Positions 17,395 through 26,450 of a stretch of DNA of 64,000 nucleotides are shown here, in pieces. The position numbers and the translations under genes were made by a program. The stretch's first letter is position 1. The number at the start of each line of letters is the position of its first letter. The notes below the pieces were generated by a model. The model saw only the letters and a list, made by a program, of their open reading frames with translations. It searched no databases and was not told the origin of the DNA. Source of the stretch: Halovenus amylolytica (GTDB taxonomy: Archaea; Halobacteriota; Halobacteria; Halobacteriales; Haloarculaceae); the NCBI GenBank assembly GCA_004015825.1, contig SAYS01000018.1:1-64000 (forward strand). Direction: 5' to 3'.

Positions 17395-18057
17395 ATGCGA
17401 GTCGTCGTCAACGCTGCAATGAGCGCAGACGGGAAACTCTCCACCCGGGAACGAACGCAGATCGAGATCAGCGGACCGGGGGATTTCGAACGCATGGACC
17501 AGATACGTGCTGCCAGCGACGCGGTGATGGTCGGTGTCGGAACGGTGCTGGCCGACGATCCCGCGCTGACGGTCGATGACGAGTCACTTCGTGAGGCGCG
17601 GATCGAACGCGGTGAGCCGGCGAACCCCGCTCGCGTCGTCGCCGACTCTCGGGTCCGAACGCCACCGGAGTCACGGGTTCTCGACGACCAAGCCGATAGC
17701 TACCTGCTCGTCAGCGAGGCCGCACCACCGGATTTCGTCGCGCAGAGAGAGAAAGCGGGCGCGACCGTCATCAGCGCTGGCGAGAATCGTGTCGACCTCG
17801 CGGCTGCGTTCGAGGAACTCGCCGACCACGGACTCGATCAGCTGATGGTCGAAGGCGGCGGTGAGATTATCTACTCGCTGTTCGAGGCCGACCTCGTCGA
17901 CCGACTGTCGGTGTTCGTCGGCTCGATGATCATCGGGGGACGGGAAGCGCCGACGCTGGCCGACGGTGAGGGCTTCGTCTCCAGCTTTCCGGAGCTAGAA
18001 CTGGAGACAGTCGAGCGCATCGACGATGGCGTCGTCCTGCGCTACCACGTACCCTGA
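17395..18057 (+). CDS. arfC: 2,5-diamino-6-ribosylamino-4(3H)-pyrimidinone 5'-phosphate reductase
   Basis: RibD-C-terminal/DHFR-like fold enzyme of archaeal riboflavin and F420 precursor synthesis; reduces the ribose of the diaminopyrimidinone to ribityl using NADPH. Marks: VVVNAAMSADGKL at the N-terminus, SDAVMVGVGTVLADDPALTV, ARVVADSRVRTP and LMVEGGGEIIYSLFEADLVD. No deaminase domain is attached, as expected for the archaeal stand-alone reductase. The TATA-like TTTTATTG (17362-17369) lies about 26 nt before the ATG at 17395, which supports this start over 17368. Confidence 0.92.
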   Translation: MRVVVNAAMSADGKLSTRERTQIEISGPGDFERMDQIRAASDAVMVGVGTVLADDPALTVDDESLREARIERGEPANPARVVADSRVRTPPESRVLDDQADSYLLVSEAAPPDFVAQREKAGATVISAGENRVDLAAAFEELADHGLDQLMVEGGGEIIYSLFEADLVDRLSVFVGSMIIGGREAPTLADGEGFVSSFPELELETVERIDDGVVLRYHVP

Positions 18058-18087
18058 GAAGGACACGGAAAGATCGGAGAGCCGAAA

Positions 18088-18369
18088 TCAGTGGTCGTGA
18101 CCGGTCATCTCTGCGAAAGAGCGGCCGAACCGCTCCTCGAAGACGTCCATCGTCTTCTGTTCTGCCTCCTCGATCTCCGGGCCGACCTCGCCCTCTGCGT
18201 GGTGGATCGCGCCGTGGAGTTGCTGGGCGACGCCGAGGATCGCCAGATCACCGACGACGGTCGGTGCACCCTCGTCGTTCTCGTCGAGCAAATCGACCGC
18301 TGCGACGGGGAGTTCGAGTTCGTCGTGTTTATCGTCCGATTCCAGTGTTACCGTAACAGTTTCTGCCAT
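18088..18369 (-). CDS. Small conserved haloarchaeal protein
   Basis: 93-residue acidic cytosolic protein. It starts with a short beta region (VTVTLESDDKHDELELPVAA), then a helical body with several His residues (QQLHGAIHHAEGEVG) and ends FAEMTGHDH. I recall similar uncharacterised haloarchaeal proteins (DUF7545-like) but cannot confirm. Convergent with arfC and in the same direction as the thioredoxin reductase gene upstream. Confidence 0.75.
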   Translation of the reverse strand: MAETVTVTLESDDKHDELELPVAAVDLLDENDEGAPTVVGDLAILGVAQQLHGAIHHAEGEVGPEIEEAEQKTMDVFEERFGRSFAEMTGHDH

Positions 18370-18462
18370 ACTGCCGTTAGGAGAGCGATCACATAAACAT
18401 CTCCGGGTCTTCCCGGCGAGAGAACCACAGTCGGAGTTCCTCCAATGATAAAAACCGAGCCG

Positions 18463-19518
18463 TCAGTCGTCGCCTTCGGCGGCCTGCGTTTCGGCGGTTC
18501 CGGCTTCGACTTCGGGGAGGTCTTCGAGGTACTCGTCGGCGTCGATCGCCGCTTTCGAGCCCATCCCGCCGGCGGTGACCGCCTGCTGGTAGTGGTGGTC
18601 GACGACGTCGCCCGCGCCGAAGATCCCCTCGACAGCAGTTTCGGTCTGACCGCCGCCGTCACCGCCAGCGGTTTTGAGATAGCCAGTCTCGTCCATCTCG
18701 ACGTCGGTCCCTTCGAGATAGTCGGTGTTCGGCGTGTGACCGATCGCGACGAAGACCGCGCCCACGTCGAGATCGACAGTTTCCGTCCCCGGATCGTCGA
18801 GGTTGTCCTTGGGATATCCTTCGTCGTTCCGGGCGAGGGTGACGTGATCGACGCCGTCCTCTGGTGAGCCGTGGACCTCCAGCAGTTCGGTGTTTCGCAT
18901 GATCTCGATCTCACCGTCGTCGGCTTTCTCCTGGACCCGGTCGATCCAGTAATCCTCCGCGCGGAAGTTCTCGCGACGGTGTGCGATGTAGACCGTATCC
19001 GCGAACTTCGTCAGGAAGTTCGCCTCCTCCATCGCGGCGTCGCCACCGCCGACGACGAGCATATCCTCGCCGCGGAAGAACGCGCCGTCACAGGTCGCAC
19101 ACGTCGAGACGCCGTACCCCATCAGTTCGTCCTCACCGGGGACACCGAGTGTCCGCGCGCTCGCGCCCGAGGCGGCGATGAATGCGTCAGTAGTGTAGCG
19201 GGTGTCGTCGGAGAGTTCGACCAGAATCCGGCCGTCGTTGCGTTTCTCGACGTGAGAGACGACGCCGTGGTCGAGTTCGGCCCCGAACTGTTCGGCCTGC
19301 TCTTTCATCCGGTTTACGAGTTCCGGCCCACCGATCCCGTCCGGGAACCCCGGATAGTTCGCGACGTCGCTCGTCAGTGTGAGCTGGCCGCCGGGTTCGT
19401 CACCCTCCAGCACGAGCGGTGCGTTGTTGGATCGGCCCGCGTAAATCGCAGCAGTAAGCCCTGCAATGCCTGTCCCAGCGATGATCATGCGCCGGTGTTC
19501 GACTGGCTCCGTTGTCAT
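18463..19518 (-). CDS. trxB: Thioredoxin reductase-like NAD(P)/FAD oxidoreductase
   Basis: Low-molecular-weight thioredoxin-disulfide reductase type. FAD loop GTGIAGLTAAIYAGR (residues 15-29), redox-active C140-A-T-C143, NAD(P) loop VVGGGDAAMEEANFL with a downstream HRRENFRA that favours NADPH, and C-terminal GIFGAGDVVDHHYQQ for FAD. The tail of about 30 acidic residues after the fold is longer than in bacterial TrxB. It reduces thioredoxin or a related small protein in the cytosol. The start could also be the Met at residue 11 (19488), because a TATA-like TATATTAC sits only about 10 nt upstream of 19518. Confidence 0.93.
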   Translation of the reverse strand: MTTEPVEHRRMIIAGTGIAGLTAAIYAGRSNNAPLVLEGDEPGGQLTLTSDVANYPGFPDGIGGPELVNRMKEQAEQFGAELDHGVVSHVEKRNDGRILVELSDDTRYTTDAFIAASGASARTLGVPGEDELMGYGVSTCATCDGAFFRGEDMLVVGGGDAAMEEANFLTKFADTVYIAHRRENFRAEDYWIDRVQEKADDGEIEIMRNTELLEVHGSPEDGVDHVTLARNDEGYPKDNLDDPGTETVDLDVGAVFVAIGHTPNTDYLEGTDVEMDETGYLKTAGGDGGGQTETAVEGIFGAGDVVDHHYQQAVTAGGMGSKAAIDADEYLEDLPEVEAGTAETQAAEGDD

Positions 19519-19644
19519 GTAGTAATATACGGCTACCGGCCGTTTGTACGTTGCGCTGTCGTATGCCGACGACGCATTCGGGGCCGGTACACGCGGTTAG
19601 TAGCTCCCGGATAGATTCATGAGACTGACGATTCAACCAGGGAT

Positions 19645-20136
19645 ATGAGCAGTGTCACCGTCCGCCGGGCACGGCCAGACGACACAGACGCGGTCGTCGC
19701 TCTGGCTGGCCGCAGCTGGCGGGCAGCCTACGGAGACATTCTCGACGAGGAGACCATAGCGGCTGCGCTCGGGGAGTGGTACAGCCCCGAGGGGACACGC
19801 GAGGCGATCCAGTCGGAGCGCGTCGGTTATTTTGTTGCTACAGACCGGGAGATCGTTGGCTACGTCAGCGGGCACGCTGGTGAAACCACGGCACAACTGG
19901 GTGCGATCTACGTCGATCCCGACCGCTGGGGAGAGGGGATCGGAACCCAGTTACTCGAACGGTTCGAGCAGTACTCCCACGATCGGGGCTGCGAGCGAAT
20001 CGAACTCGAAGTGCTCGCCGACAACGACCTCGGAGAGTCGTTCTATCGAGCCCGGGGGTACACTCCAGTCGAAACACAGGAGGTAGAACTGTTCGGCGAG
20101 ACAGTCCGCGAGACATTATTTCAGCGATCGATATAG
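19645..20136 (+). CDS. GNAT-family N-acetyltransferase
   Basis: 163-residue acetyl-CoA-dependent acyltransferase. Motif A is clear: GAIYVDPDRWGEGIGTQLLERF (acetyl-CoA pyrophosphate loop), followed by the C-terminal ELEVLADNDLGESFYRARGYTPVE. The general family includes RimI-like protein N-acetyltransferases and small-molecule enzymes; the substrate is open. It converges on the alkaline phosphatase gene with a 15-bp gap. Confidence 0.9.
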   Translation: MSSVTVRRARPDDTDAVVALAGRSWRAAYGDILDEETIAAALGEWYSPEGTREAIQSERVGYFVATDREIVGYVSGHAGETTAQLGAIYVDPDRWGEGIGTQLLERFEQYSHDRGCERIELEVLADNDLGESFYRARGYTPVETQEVELFGETVRETLFQRSI

Positions 20137-20151
20137 ACCGGAATACGACAG

Positions 20152-21762
20152 TCAGAACTGGTGAACAGAATCCGCGGCGTCACTCACGTCCGATAGCGCC
20201 CCCTCACCCACGGACTGGACCGCATCGGGCGTGACACCTTCACCATCGTAAATCGCTAGCACGTCCGACAGATCGACGAGACCGTCGTCGTTCGTATCCA
20301 GCACGGAAAGTAGTTCGTCGTCTCCGACGGGGCCCAGATACTGCGTTGTGATATAGGCGTCACGGATGCCGTCGGCACCGCGAGCGAGGACGTTCTGTTC
20401 CCACTGCTCGCGGTAGGACTCCGGAACCTCCGCGACGCCACCGAACAGCAAGATTGCACTTAGCGTCGCAGAGAGGTCGGTGTGGTGGTGGTACCAGCCG
20501 TCGAATCCCGCAGTTGTATCGTCGGGACCGGCAGCGAGGACGATCTGTCCGGGACCCGTATGTGAGGTGTGTGGCCACTCGATGCCGAGATATGGTGAGA
20601 GGATCTGTCCGATCGTGGTGGATCCGCCGTCGTCTTCGACTGCCGCTGCGATCTGTTCGAGCTCTTCGTCACCGAGTTCCCCATCGAAGTCGAGATGGTC
20701 ATTGATCACACCGCGAACGTCTCCGGAGTCAGCAATCGCTTGAGCGATCACACCCGAACTTGCCGACGCGTTCGCGAGCCCCTCAATATCGAGAACGTCA
20801 CCGTAGTCACCATTGCCTGTGGACATTCCACCAGTTTCGTGATCCGACGTCACGACGACGAGCGTATCACTACGGTCTTCGACGTAATCAAGCACCCACT
20901 GGACTGCGTCGTCGAAATCCTTCGTTTCGCCGACGGTCGTCCAGGCGTCGTTACTGTGTTCGGCGTGATCGATCCGCCCACCCTCGACGAAGAGGAAAAA
21001 CCCATCCTCGTCGTCTTCGAGTCGGTCGACAGCAGCGGCAGTCATCTGTGCGAGGTCGGGGTGGCTCTCGTCCCGATCCAGGGAGTAGGTGAGGTGACTC
21101 TCGTCGAACAGTCCGAGCAGGTGGTCGGCATCTGTCTCTTCGAGATCCGCAGCGTCGTGGAGGACGTCGTAGCCGAGATTTTCGGCCCGATGGAGTTGGT
21201 CGTCGGACCACTCGCGTCGCCCGGCACCGAGCATTACGTCGATCTCGTGATCGAGAAACTGGTTGGCGATCTCACCTTCCATCCCACGGTCGGGGACGTG
21301 AGAGCCGTACACTGCCGGTGAAGCGTGTGTGATCCGGGTCGTCGTCACCAGTCCTGTCGCCATCCCGAGTTCCTGTGCTGCTTCGAGTTGTGTCGTGACC
21401 GGTTCGACCTCGTCCGCGCTCGCACCCTCATCACCTCTCACGCTCACCTGGCCGTTGTAGGCCTGAAAACCAGTTGCGAGGGCTGTCCCCGCCGCAGCGG
21501 ATCCAGTGACTTCTCCGCCCCGTGGGAACGTACGCGTCATCGCTGCCGTCGTCATCGACTCCATTGCCAGATCGCCGTGGACGTGTGAGGTTGTCTGGAT
21601 CGGATCGAACCCCATCCCGTCGCCGAGCATGACGATTATATTCTCGATATCACCGTGTGTCTCCCTACTCGCAGAATTTTCCTGTGCGCCCGCGACTCCG
21701 AGTTGACTGAGCGCCAGTGATGCACCGAGGCCGGTTATGAAGTTGCGTCGTTTCATCGACAT
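20152..21762 (-). CDS. Secreted alkaline phosphatase (PhoA family) with dockerin-like tail
   Basis: 536-residue phosphomonoesterase, exported by Tat (KRRNFITGLGASLALSQLGV, then AGAQ). Metal sites: MLGDGMGFD, FVEGGRIDHAEHSND, VVTSDHETGG and the late HTSHTGPG. The catalytic Ser is S88 in EVTGSAAAGTALATG; the Asp that normally precedes it (D-S-A) is Gly here. After the enzyme domain a calcium-loop-like segment DTNDDGLVDLSDVLAIY (about residue 490) looks like one half of a dockerin repeat. The start at 21762 is supported by a minus-strand TATA-like TTATTTATTA at 21781-21790. Probably induced by phosphate limitation, by analogy only. Confidence 0.92.
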   Translation of the reverse strand: MSMKRRNFITGLGASLALSQLGVAGAQENSASRETHGDIENIIVMLGDGMGFDPIQTTSHVHGDLAMESMTTAAMTRTFPRGGEVTGSAAAGTALATGFQAYNGQVSVRGDEGASADEVEPVTTQLEAAQELGMATGLVTTTRITHASPAVYGSHVPDRGMEGEIANQFLDHEIDVMLGAGRREWSDDQLHRAENLGYDVLHDAADLEETDADHLLGLFDESHLTYSLDRDESHPDLAQMTAAAVDRLEDDEDGFFLFVEGGRIDHAEHSNDAWTTVGETKDFDDAVQWVLDYVEDRSDTLVVVTSDHETGGMSTGNGDYGDVLDIEGLANASASSGVIAQAIADSGDVRGVINDHLDFDGELGDEELEQIAAAVEDDGGSTTIGQILSPYLGIEWPHTSHTGPGQIVLAAGPDDTTAGFDGWYHHHTDLSATLSAILLFGGVAEVPESYREQWEQNVLARGADGIRDAYITTQYLGPVGDDELLSVLDTNDDGLVDLSDVLAIYDGEGVTPDAVQSVGEGALSDVSDAADSVHQF

Positions 21763-21873
21763 TTCGGTGAAATCTCCGCGTAATAAATAATGTTTATAAT
21801 ATTGATATTTTCAGCTCGAGAGAACTATATCCAATATTTACAGGATATATCTCCTACATACAACCCAGTATAT

Positions 21874-21902
21874 ACCCGAATTTAATCGGGTTGATACAAC
21901 CG
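21874..21902. repeat. Overlapping inverted repeats between phoA-like and tatC genes
   Basis: ACCCGA-ATTTAA-TCGGGT (21874-21891) overlaps GGTTG-ATA-CAACC (21890-21902). It lies about 110 bp upstream of the phosphatase start and about 80 bp downstream of the tatC stop. It could be an operator for the phosphatase or a terminator for tatC. Confidence 0.4.
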
Positions 21903-21979
21903 TGCCAACCCAGTACGTTGGTGAGGAGTTACCTGCCGAGCGAACCGACTACCGGATGGAACAGATCGCGACACCACTA

Positions 21980-24220
21980 TCAGTCGGCAGTTTTCTCCTT
22001 GCGAGAGCTCGGAACAGCCCGGCCGACACCCTCGTACACCCAGAGACAGGCAAGCCCGAAGCCGTAGGCCAGTCCGGCCGGAATCGCGACGATGAACATC
22101 GTGAAAATGCCCGACGGAGAGAGAAGCCCGGCCGCAGCGAAGAAGGCGAGCACCACACCCCGCCAGCTCTTTCGGAACCGCGGATAGCCGACGATGTTAC
22201 CGTGATGGAAGAGGATCATCGTCATCGGGATCGTTGCGAGCAATCCGATACCGATGGTGAGATAGATGACCAGCCAGCCGAAGCTGTTGATCCGGTATGC
22301 GATCACCATATTCGAGTTGATCACGTCGGTCGCCAGAAGCGAGATGACCGTCGGCGCGATGTAGAGGAAGCCGAGCAGACTCCCACCGATCACCGACAGG
22401 GCGAGCAGGCCACCCCAGACCAGCAACACGTTCCGGTTGCCGCCCGTCGAGAAGCCGCGCTCTTCGATCGCCGGCCAGGCGAAATACAGCAAGATCGGCA
22501 CGACCGCGACGAAGCCGAGCAGCGTCGAGAACTTCAGCATGAAAATCAACGCCTCGACCGGGTGGAGGACGACGATCTCTGCCTGGCCCTGGACCTGATC
22601 TGGGATGTTCCGGAAGAAGATATCCTGGATCGTCCCGATCCCACCGCTGTACAGGAACATGAAGACGCCGGCCATCACGACCATGAACGTCGCGACGATC
22701 CAGATCGCCTTCGAGGTGAGCGAGTCGAGAATGAACGTGATATCGTAGTAGTAGCCGCCGATATCGTCTTCGTCCGTCTCCTCGTCGGTGAAGGCATCCA
22801 CCATCCCCGTCGTCGTCGAGGTGAGGACATTCTCGTCGTCCTCGTCCTCGCCGAGATCGAGTTCCTGTGCCGCCTCGAAGCGATCCATGAGCGCCCGCGC
22901 TTTCTTTGGGTTGTCCTCGTCGACAGCGTCCCGAGCGTATTCGAGGACCGTCTCCTGGTCGAGCTGTGCGAACTCTTCGAGGGGGACCGTTTCGACTGCG
23001 TTGGCACTCATCGAGCCGATATCGACCGTGGCAGGGTCGCCGGGCTCCGGTTCGGGTTCCGGTTCGGGCTCGGCGGATTCCTCGTCGTCTTCGCCTTCGA
23101 GATTCCCGGCGAGTGCGGCCTCGATTTCGGCTTCGTCTGTCCGCGCTTCGAGTGCCTGGATCCGGTAATAGAAGAGAAGGACAGTCGCCACGACCAGCCC
23201 GATCACCGAGCCAGCAGCCAGAGCGACGGCCGTCGGCGGGAAGCCGTAGGCAAACTCCTCGGCAGGGAGCGCCCGGTAGTTGGAGTTGACAGCATCGAGG
23301 AGGCTGTTGGCAACCTCGTTGCCGCCCTCGATCCAGAACATGTACATCGCACCGACAACGAGAGCGAAGCTGCCAGCGAGTTTGTTCCAGTGGGTTCTGG
23401 CAACTGCTCTCGTCGAGACCTGTTCACCGGCCTGTTTCGAGAGGACGGCGAATTTCGTAACGGCGAGGCTGATGAAATACAGCAAGACGAGTGGAACGCC
23501 CCACATCACCTGCGTGAACGGATCCGGCGGCGAGAACATCGCACCGAAGACGAAGATCCCGACGACGGCGTAGCGCCACTTGTCGCGGAAGGTTTCGTAC
23601 GGAACGATCCCCGCACGCGAGACCGAACTCATCGCGAGCGGGAGCTGTGCCGCGATCCCGAACGAAAGTGCGAGGAAGAAGATGAACTCCGTCCACAGCG
23701 CGATCGACCAGGTCGGTTTGAATCCCGACTGGACCGCATTCGCGGCGAGGAAGTCGAACATGATGGGGAAAAACAGGAAGTAGGCGTAGCTCACACCACC
23801 GAGGAAGAGGAGGACGATCGCGACTCCAAAGCTCCAGAGCTTCCAGCGTGGAATCTCCGAAGACGGCCAGTAACCACGCTCTCTGAGCGAATCCCGGCTG
23901 AAGTAGACGAGGAAGGGGATCGTACCGAGAATCCCGACGATGACACCGATTTTGACCTGGAGGAGAATGACCTCGAAGGGTGTCGTCGCGACGATATCCG
24001 TCGCTTCTCTGACTTCCTCGTTCATCAGGTTGTAGACGAGATCCGTCTTCAGTCGCTCCCAGATGAACATCCGGAGTGCGTAGAAGGATCCGAGCCAGAA
24101 GACCAGAAAGACGAGGAAGGTTTTCTTGAGATTGTTCTGGGCGGCCGATAACACCGAGGCGACGCTCGCACGACCGTTCGCGAGCGTCCTGGCTGTATCT
24201 TCATCGATCGCGCCAGACAT
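21980..24220 (-). CDS. tatC2: Sec-independent translocase subunit TatC, double-length (TatCt type)
   Basis: 746-residue haloarchaeal TatC made of two fused TatC-like domains with about 14 membrane helices in total. The first starts after a short cytoplasmic N-terminus (AAQNNLKKTFLVFLVFWLGSF), the second after about residue 500 (MVVMAGVFMFLYSGG). Between them is a long cytoplasmic linker rich in Asp/Glu with an (EP)n run near residue 405. With TatA it forms the membrane receptor for folded, twin-arginine proteins; haloarchaea send most secreted proteins this way and the double TatC is special to them. It is divergent from the single-domain tatC with about 155 bp of shared promoter region. Confidence 0.93.
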   Translation of the reverse strand: MSGAIDEDTARTLANGRASVASVLSAAQNNLKKTFLVFLVFWLGSFYALRMFIWERLKTDLVYNLMNEEVREATDIVATTPFEVILLQVKIGVIVGILGTIPFLVYFSRDSLRERGYWPSSEIPRWKLWSFGVAIVLLFLGGVSYAYFLFFPIMFDFLAANAVQSGFKPTWSIALWTEFIFFLALSFGIAAQLPLAMSSVSRAGIVPYETFRDKWRYAVVGIFVFGAMFSPPDPFTQVMWGVPLVLLYFISLAVTKFAVLSKQAGEQVSTRAVARTHWNKLAGSFALVVGAMYMFWIEGGNEVANSLLDAVNSNYRALPAEEFAYGFPPTAVALAAGSVIGLVVATVLLFYYRIQALEARTDEAEIEAALAGNLEGEDDEESAEPEPEPEPEPGDPATVDIGSMSANAVETVPLEEFAQLDQETVLEYARDAVDEDNPKKARALMDRFEAAQELDLGEDEDDENVLTSTTTGMVDAFTDEETDEDDIGGYYYDITFILDSLTSKAIWIVATFMVVMAGVFMFLYSGGIGTIQDIFFRNIPDQVQGQAEIVVLHPVEALIFMLKFSTLLGFVAVVPILLYFAWPAIEERGFSTGGNRNVLLVWGGLLALSVIGGSLLGFLYIAPTVISLLATDVINSNMVIAYRINSFGWLVIYLTIGIGLLATIPMTMILFHHGNIVGYPRFRKSWRGVVLAFFAAAGLLSPSGIFTMFIVAIPAGLAYGFGLACLWVYEGVGRAVPSSRKEKTAD

Positions 24221-24375
24221 CTGTTGGGGACTTACTGACTGTCGGTTATCAATCTATTCCTCTCGATAGCAGCCGATCGCTACGAATGTGGGATGGTTTT
24301 GGGGGCTCTTTCCATTCGAAACAGTGGGCCAGCGAGAAAGAAGGCTTACAAGAATAGCAAAGCTACAGCGAAGTA

Positions 24376-25305
24376 ATGCCATCGGGAAACACCGGGGGTG
24401 ACGCAGACTCACCAGTCGGTGAGGGAGAGTCACCGGTCGGTGCGGGGGAGTCACCGGTCGGTGAGGGGGAGTCACCGGTCGGTGCGGGGGAGTCACCGGT
24501 CGGTGAGGGAGAGTCACCGGTCAGTGACGGTGGCGTCCCTCCAGATATCGAGGAGGGTGGTTTCGGCGGTGCCCCCGACGACGAGGAGATGCCGCTGACG
24601 GCCCACATCGAGGAGATGCTCCGCAGACTGGGCGTCGTCTTCCTCGTGATGGCCGTCGTGAGCGGCTTTACCTTCTTCTTTGCCGACGATCTGATCAACT
24701 TCTTCTGGTACTCGTTTCTGCCCGGCGAGGTCGCAGACTGTCCAGGCGGTGATGCCTGTCCCCGCGTCTACCACCCGCTCGGGCTCGTCTTCGCGCGCCT
24801 GAAGGTCGCATCGCTGGTCGGCTTTATCGCCGCCCTGCCCGTCTTCGTCTACGAGAGCTACCTGTTCATGCGCCCGGGGCTGTACCCACACGAACGCCGT
24901 TACTACCTCGCCTCAGTGCCGACGAGTCTCATCCTCGCGCTGGTCGGTGTCGCCTTCGCGTACTTCCTCATTCTCCCGCTCATCTTCTCGTATTTCCTCT
25001 ACTATTCGGCCGACGTCGCCGAGATTGCCTTCGGACTGACAGAGACGTTCAATCTCATCCTGTTGATGATGGGGCTGTTCGCAGCCATCTTCCAGATTCC
25101 ACTCTTTATCATGCTCGCGATCATGATGGGGGTGACGACCCGGCGCTGGATCGAAGACCGCCGGCTCATCTTCTGGGCCGCCTTCGCCGGCGTCGCCTTC
25201 CTCTTCAGCCCCGACCCGACCGGGATGGCACCCATCCTGGTCGGAGTGACGATGGTCGGGCTGTTCGAGTTGACACTGCTGCTGTTGCGCTGGACAGGGC
25301 GGTAG
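24376..25305 (+). CDS. tatC1: Sec-independent translocase subunit TatC, single domain (TatCo type)
   Basis: 309-residue TatC: six membrane helices with the classic opening MPLTAHIEEMLRRLGVVF (about residue 74) and the P48-like FVYESYLFMRPGLYPHERRY segment. Before this there is an unusual 73-residue extension; residues 11-52 are six copies of a 7-residue repeat (E-S-P-V-G-E/A-G) coded by 21-bp palindromic units. The extension is Pro/Gly/acidic and likely disordered and cytoplasmic. It pairs with the double TatC encoded divergently. No tatA is in the window. Confidence 0.93.
   Translation: MPSGNTGGDADSPVGEGESPVGAGESPVGEGESPVGAGESPVGEGESPVSDGGVPPDIEEGGFGGAPDDEEMPLTAHIEEMLRRLGVVFLVMAVVSGFTFFFADDLINFFWYSFLPGEVADCPGGDACPRVYHPLGLVFARLKVASLVGFIAALPVFVYESYLFMRPGLYPHERRYYLASVPTSLILALVGVAFAYFLILPLIFSYFLYYSADVAEIAFGLTETFNLILLMMGLFAAIFQIPLFIMLAIMMGVTTRRWIEDRRLIFWAAFAGVAFLFSPDPTGMAPILVGVTMVGLFELTLLLLRWTGR
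24406..24531 (+). repeat. Six tandem 21-bp repeats inside tatC1
   Basis: Six in-frame 21-bp units, each containing TCACCG-GT-CGGTG(A/C), so every unit is itself an inverted repeat. They encode E-S-P-V-G-E/A-G alternating E and A at position six; the last unit is degenerate (ESPVSDG). In-frame gain or loss of units by slippage would change only linker length. Confidence 0.9.
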
Positions 25306-25377
25306 CCACAGCTATCTCGCCTGCAGTACCAACCACTACATTGATTCCCGTGTAGTGAGCATAGCAGGTAACGTCGG

Positions 25378-26424
25378 ATGACAGACGACCCCCAGCCCCT
25401 GAGCGGCGACGGTATGCACACACGCCGGCAGTTGCTGAAACTCGGTGGGACGGTCGGGCTGGTCGGAACGCTCGGCTTCGGCTACCTCTACTGGAAGGAG
25501 GGAGAGTCCTCGACGACAGCGACTGCCCTGCCGGACGGAACGCCCACAGGGATGGAGTTTGTCGCCACCGGAAACGGAGGTGAACTACTGTCGGACCAGG
25601 CCGTTCACACCGCCTTCGACGACGAACTCGATGTGCAGGGAGTCTCCACACCGACCGATCTGGAGAGCCTTCTCGATTCGGTCGAGCAGACGACGGGGAT
25701 CGATCCCCGGACGGTGGAGCAGATAGCCGGGTTCGGGGCGATTACTGGCCCGGGTGGAAACAGGGGTGGGCTTCTTTTCGAGTCGAACACCGATCCGGAG
25801 ACCGTTCGGTCGTCGCTGGCTGGGTCGGATCTGTTGCTTGACGACTCCGAGTACGAGGGGTACGACCTCTATATCGTCGGAAACGAAGAACTTTCCCGGG
25901 AGCTGACTGTCTGTGCTCTCGGTGACGGTGAGTTCGCAGTCGGTGCTCGACACGAAATAGAGGGGGTGATCGACGTCCGGGAAGGGGTAGAACCGGGCGG
26001 AAGCGGTGTGATCGACGAGGCAGTCGGCTCGGCACCGGCAGGCCCACTGCAGTTTGGCTTTCTCCTTCCCGAGGATCTCTTCGAACGACTCGGGGCACCG
26101 TCGGCCGGGAGTCGGATCGTCGATCTCGAAACCCTGGCGTACGGCTACGGCTCGTTGAACGGGGGCGTGCTCTCGGTGACGATCAGGGCAGCCTCCAGTT
26201 CGGCTGCAGACGACCTCCGGAGTCAACTGACCGCGATCACCACGTTGCTCGGTGCGAGTGGTGAGCGAGATATCGTCGATTTCCCACCAGAGATTCGTGA
26301 GCAGTTACTCGACGTACTCGGTGCAGTGGAAATCGAACGGAACGGCCGGCTGGTACAGATACGAGTTCCCGACGGGCACAGACTGGTCGCGATCGTCGTT
26401 GTCTATTTGCTGTCGGAGTTCTGA
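25378..26424 (+). CDS. Tat-exported protein of unknown function
   Basis: 348-residue protein with the twin-arginine signal THRRQLLKLGGTVGLVGTLGFGYLYW (in pieces: RRQLLK then a hydrophobic helix) after a 15-residue lead; no Cys lipobox, so the helix may stay as a membrane anchor. The exported part is acidic, with a possible beta-rich domain (GGLLFESNTDPETVRSSL, then YDLYIVGNEEL) and a late hydrophobic end (VAIVVVYLLSEF). I recognise no family. It lies directly behind tatC1 in the same direction (72 bp), which suits a Tat client but proves nothing. Confidence 0.75.
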   Translation: MTDDPQPLSGDGMHTRRQLLKLGGTVGLVGTLGFGYLYWKEGESSTTATALPDGTPTGMEFVATGNGGELLSDQAVHTAFDDELDVQGVSTPTDLESLLDSVEQTTGIDPRTVEQIAGFGAITGPGGNRGGLLFESNTDPETVRSSLAGSDLLLDDSEYEGYDLYIVGNEELSRELTVCALGDGEFAVGARHEIEGVIDVREGVEPGGSGVIDEAVGSAPAGPLQFGFLLPEDLFERLGAPSAGSRIVDLETLAYGYGSLNGGVLSVTIRAASSSAADDLRSQLTAITTLLGASGERDIVDFPPEIREQLLDVLGAVEIERNGRLVQIRVPDGHRLVAIVVVYLLSEF

Positions 26425-26450
26425 GCGAAAATAGTCGACACGCCGGAAAA

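Noticed and set aside
21902..24151. A 749-codon + frame antisense to the double tatC
   Set aside because: It is the mirror of TatC membrane helices and gives an Arg/Asp-rich product without hydrophobic or domain structure.
24406..24531. CRISPR-like array in tatC1
   Set aside because: Units are contiguous with no spacers and stay in frame with TatC; they are coding tandem repeats.
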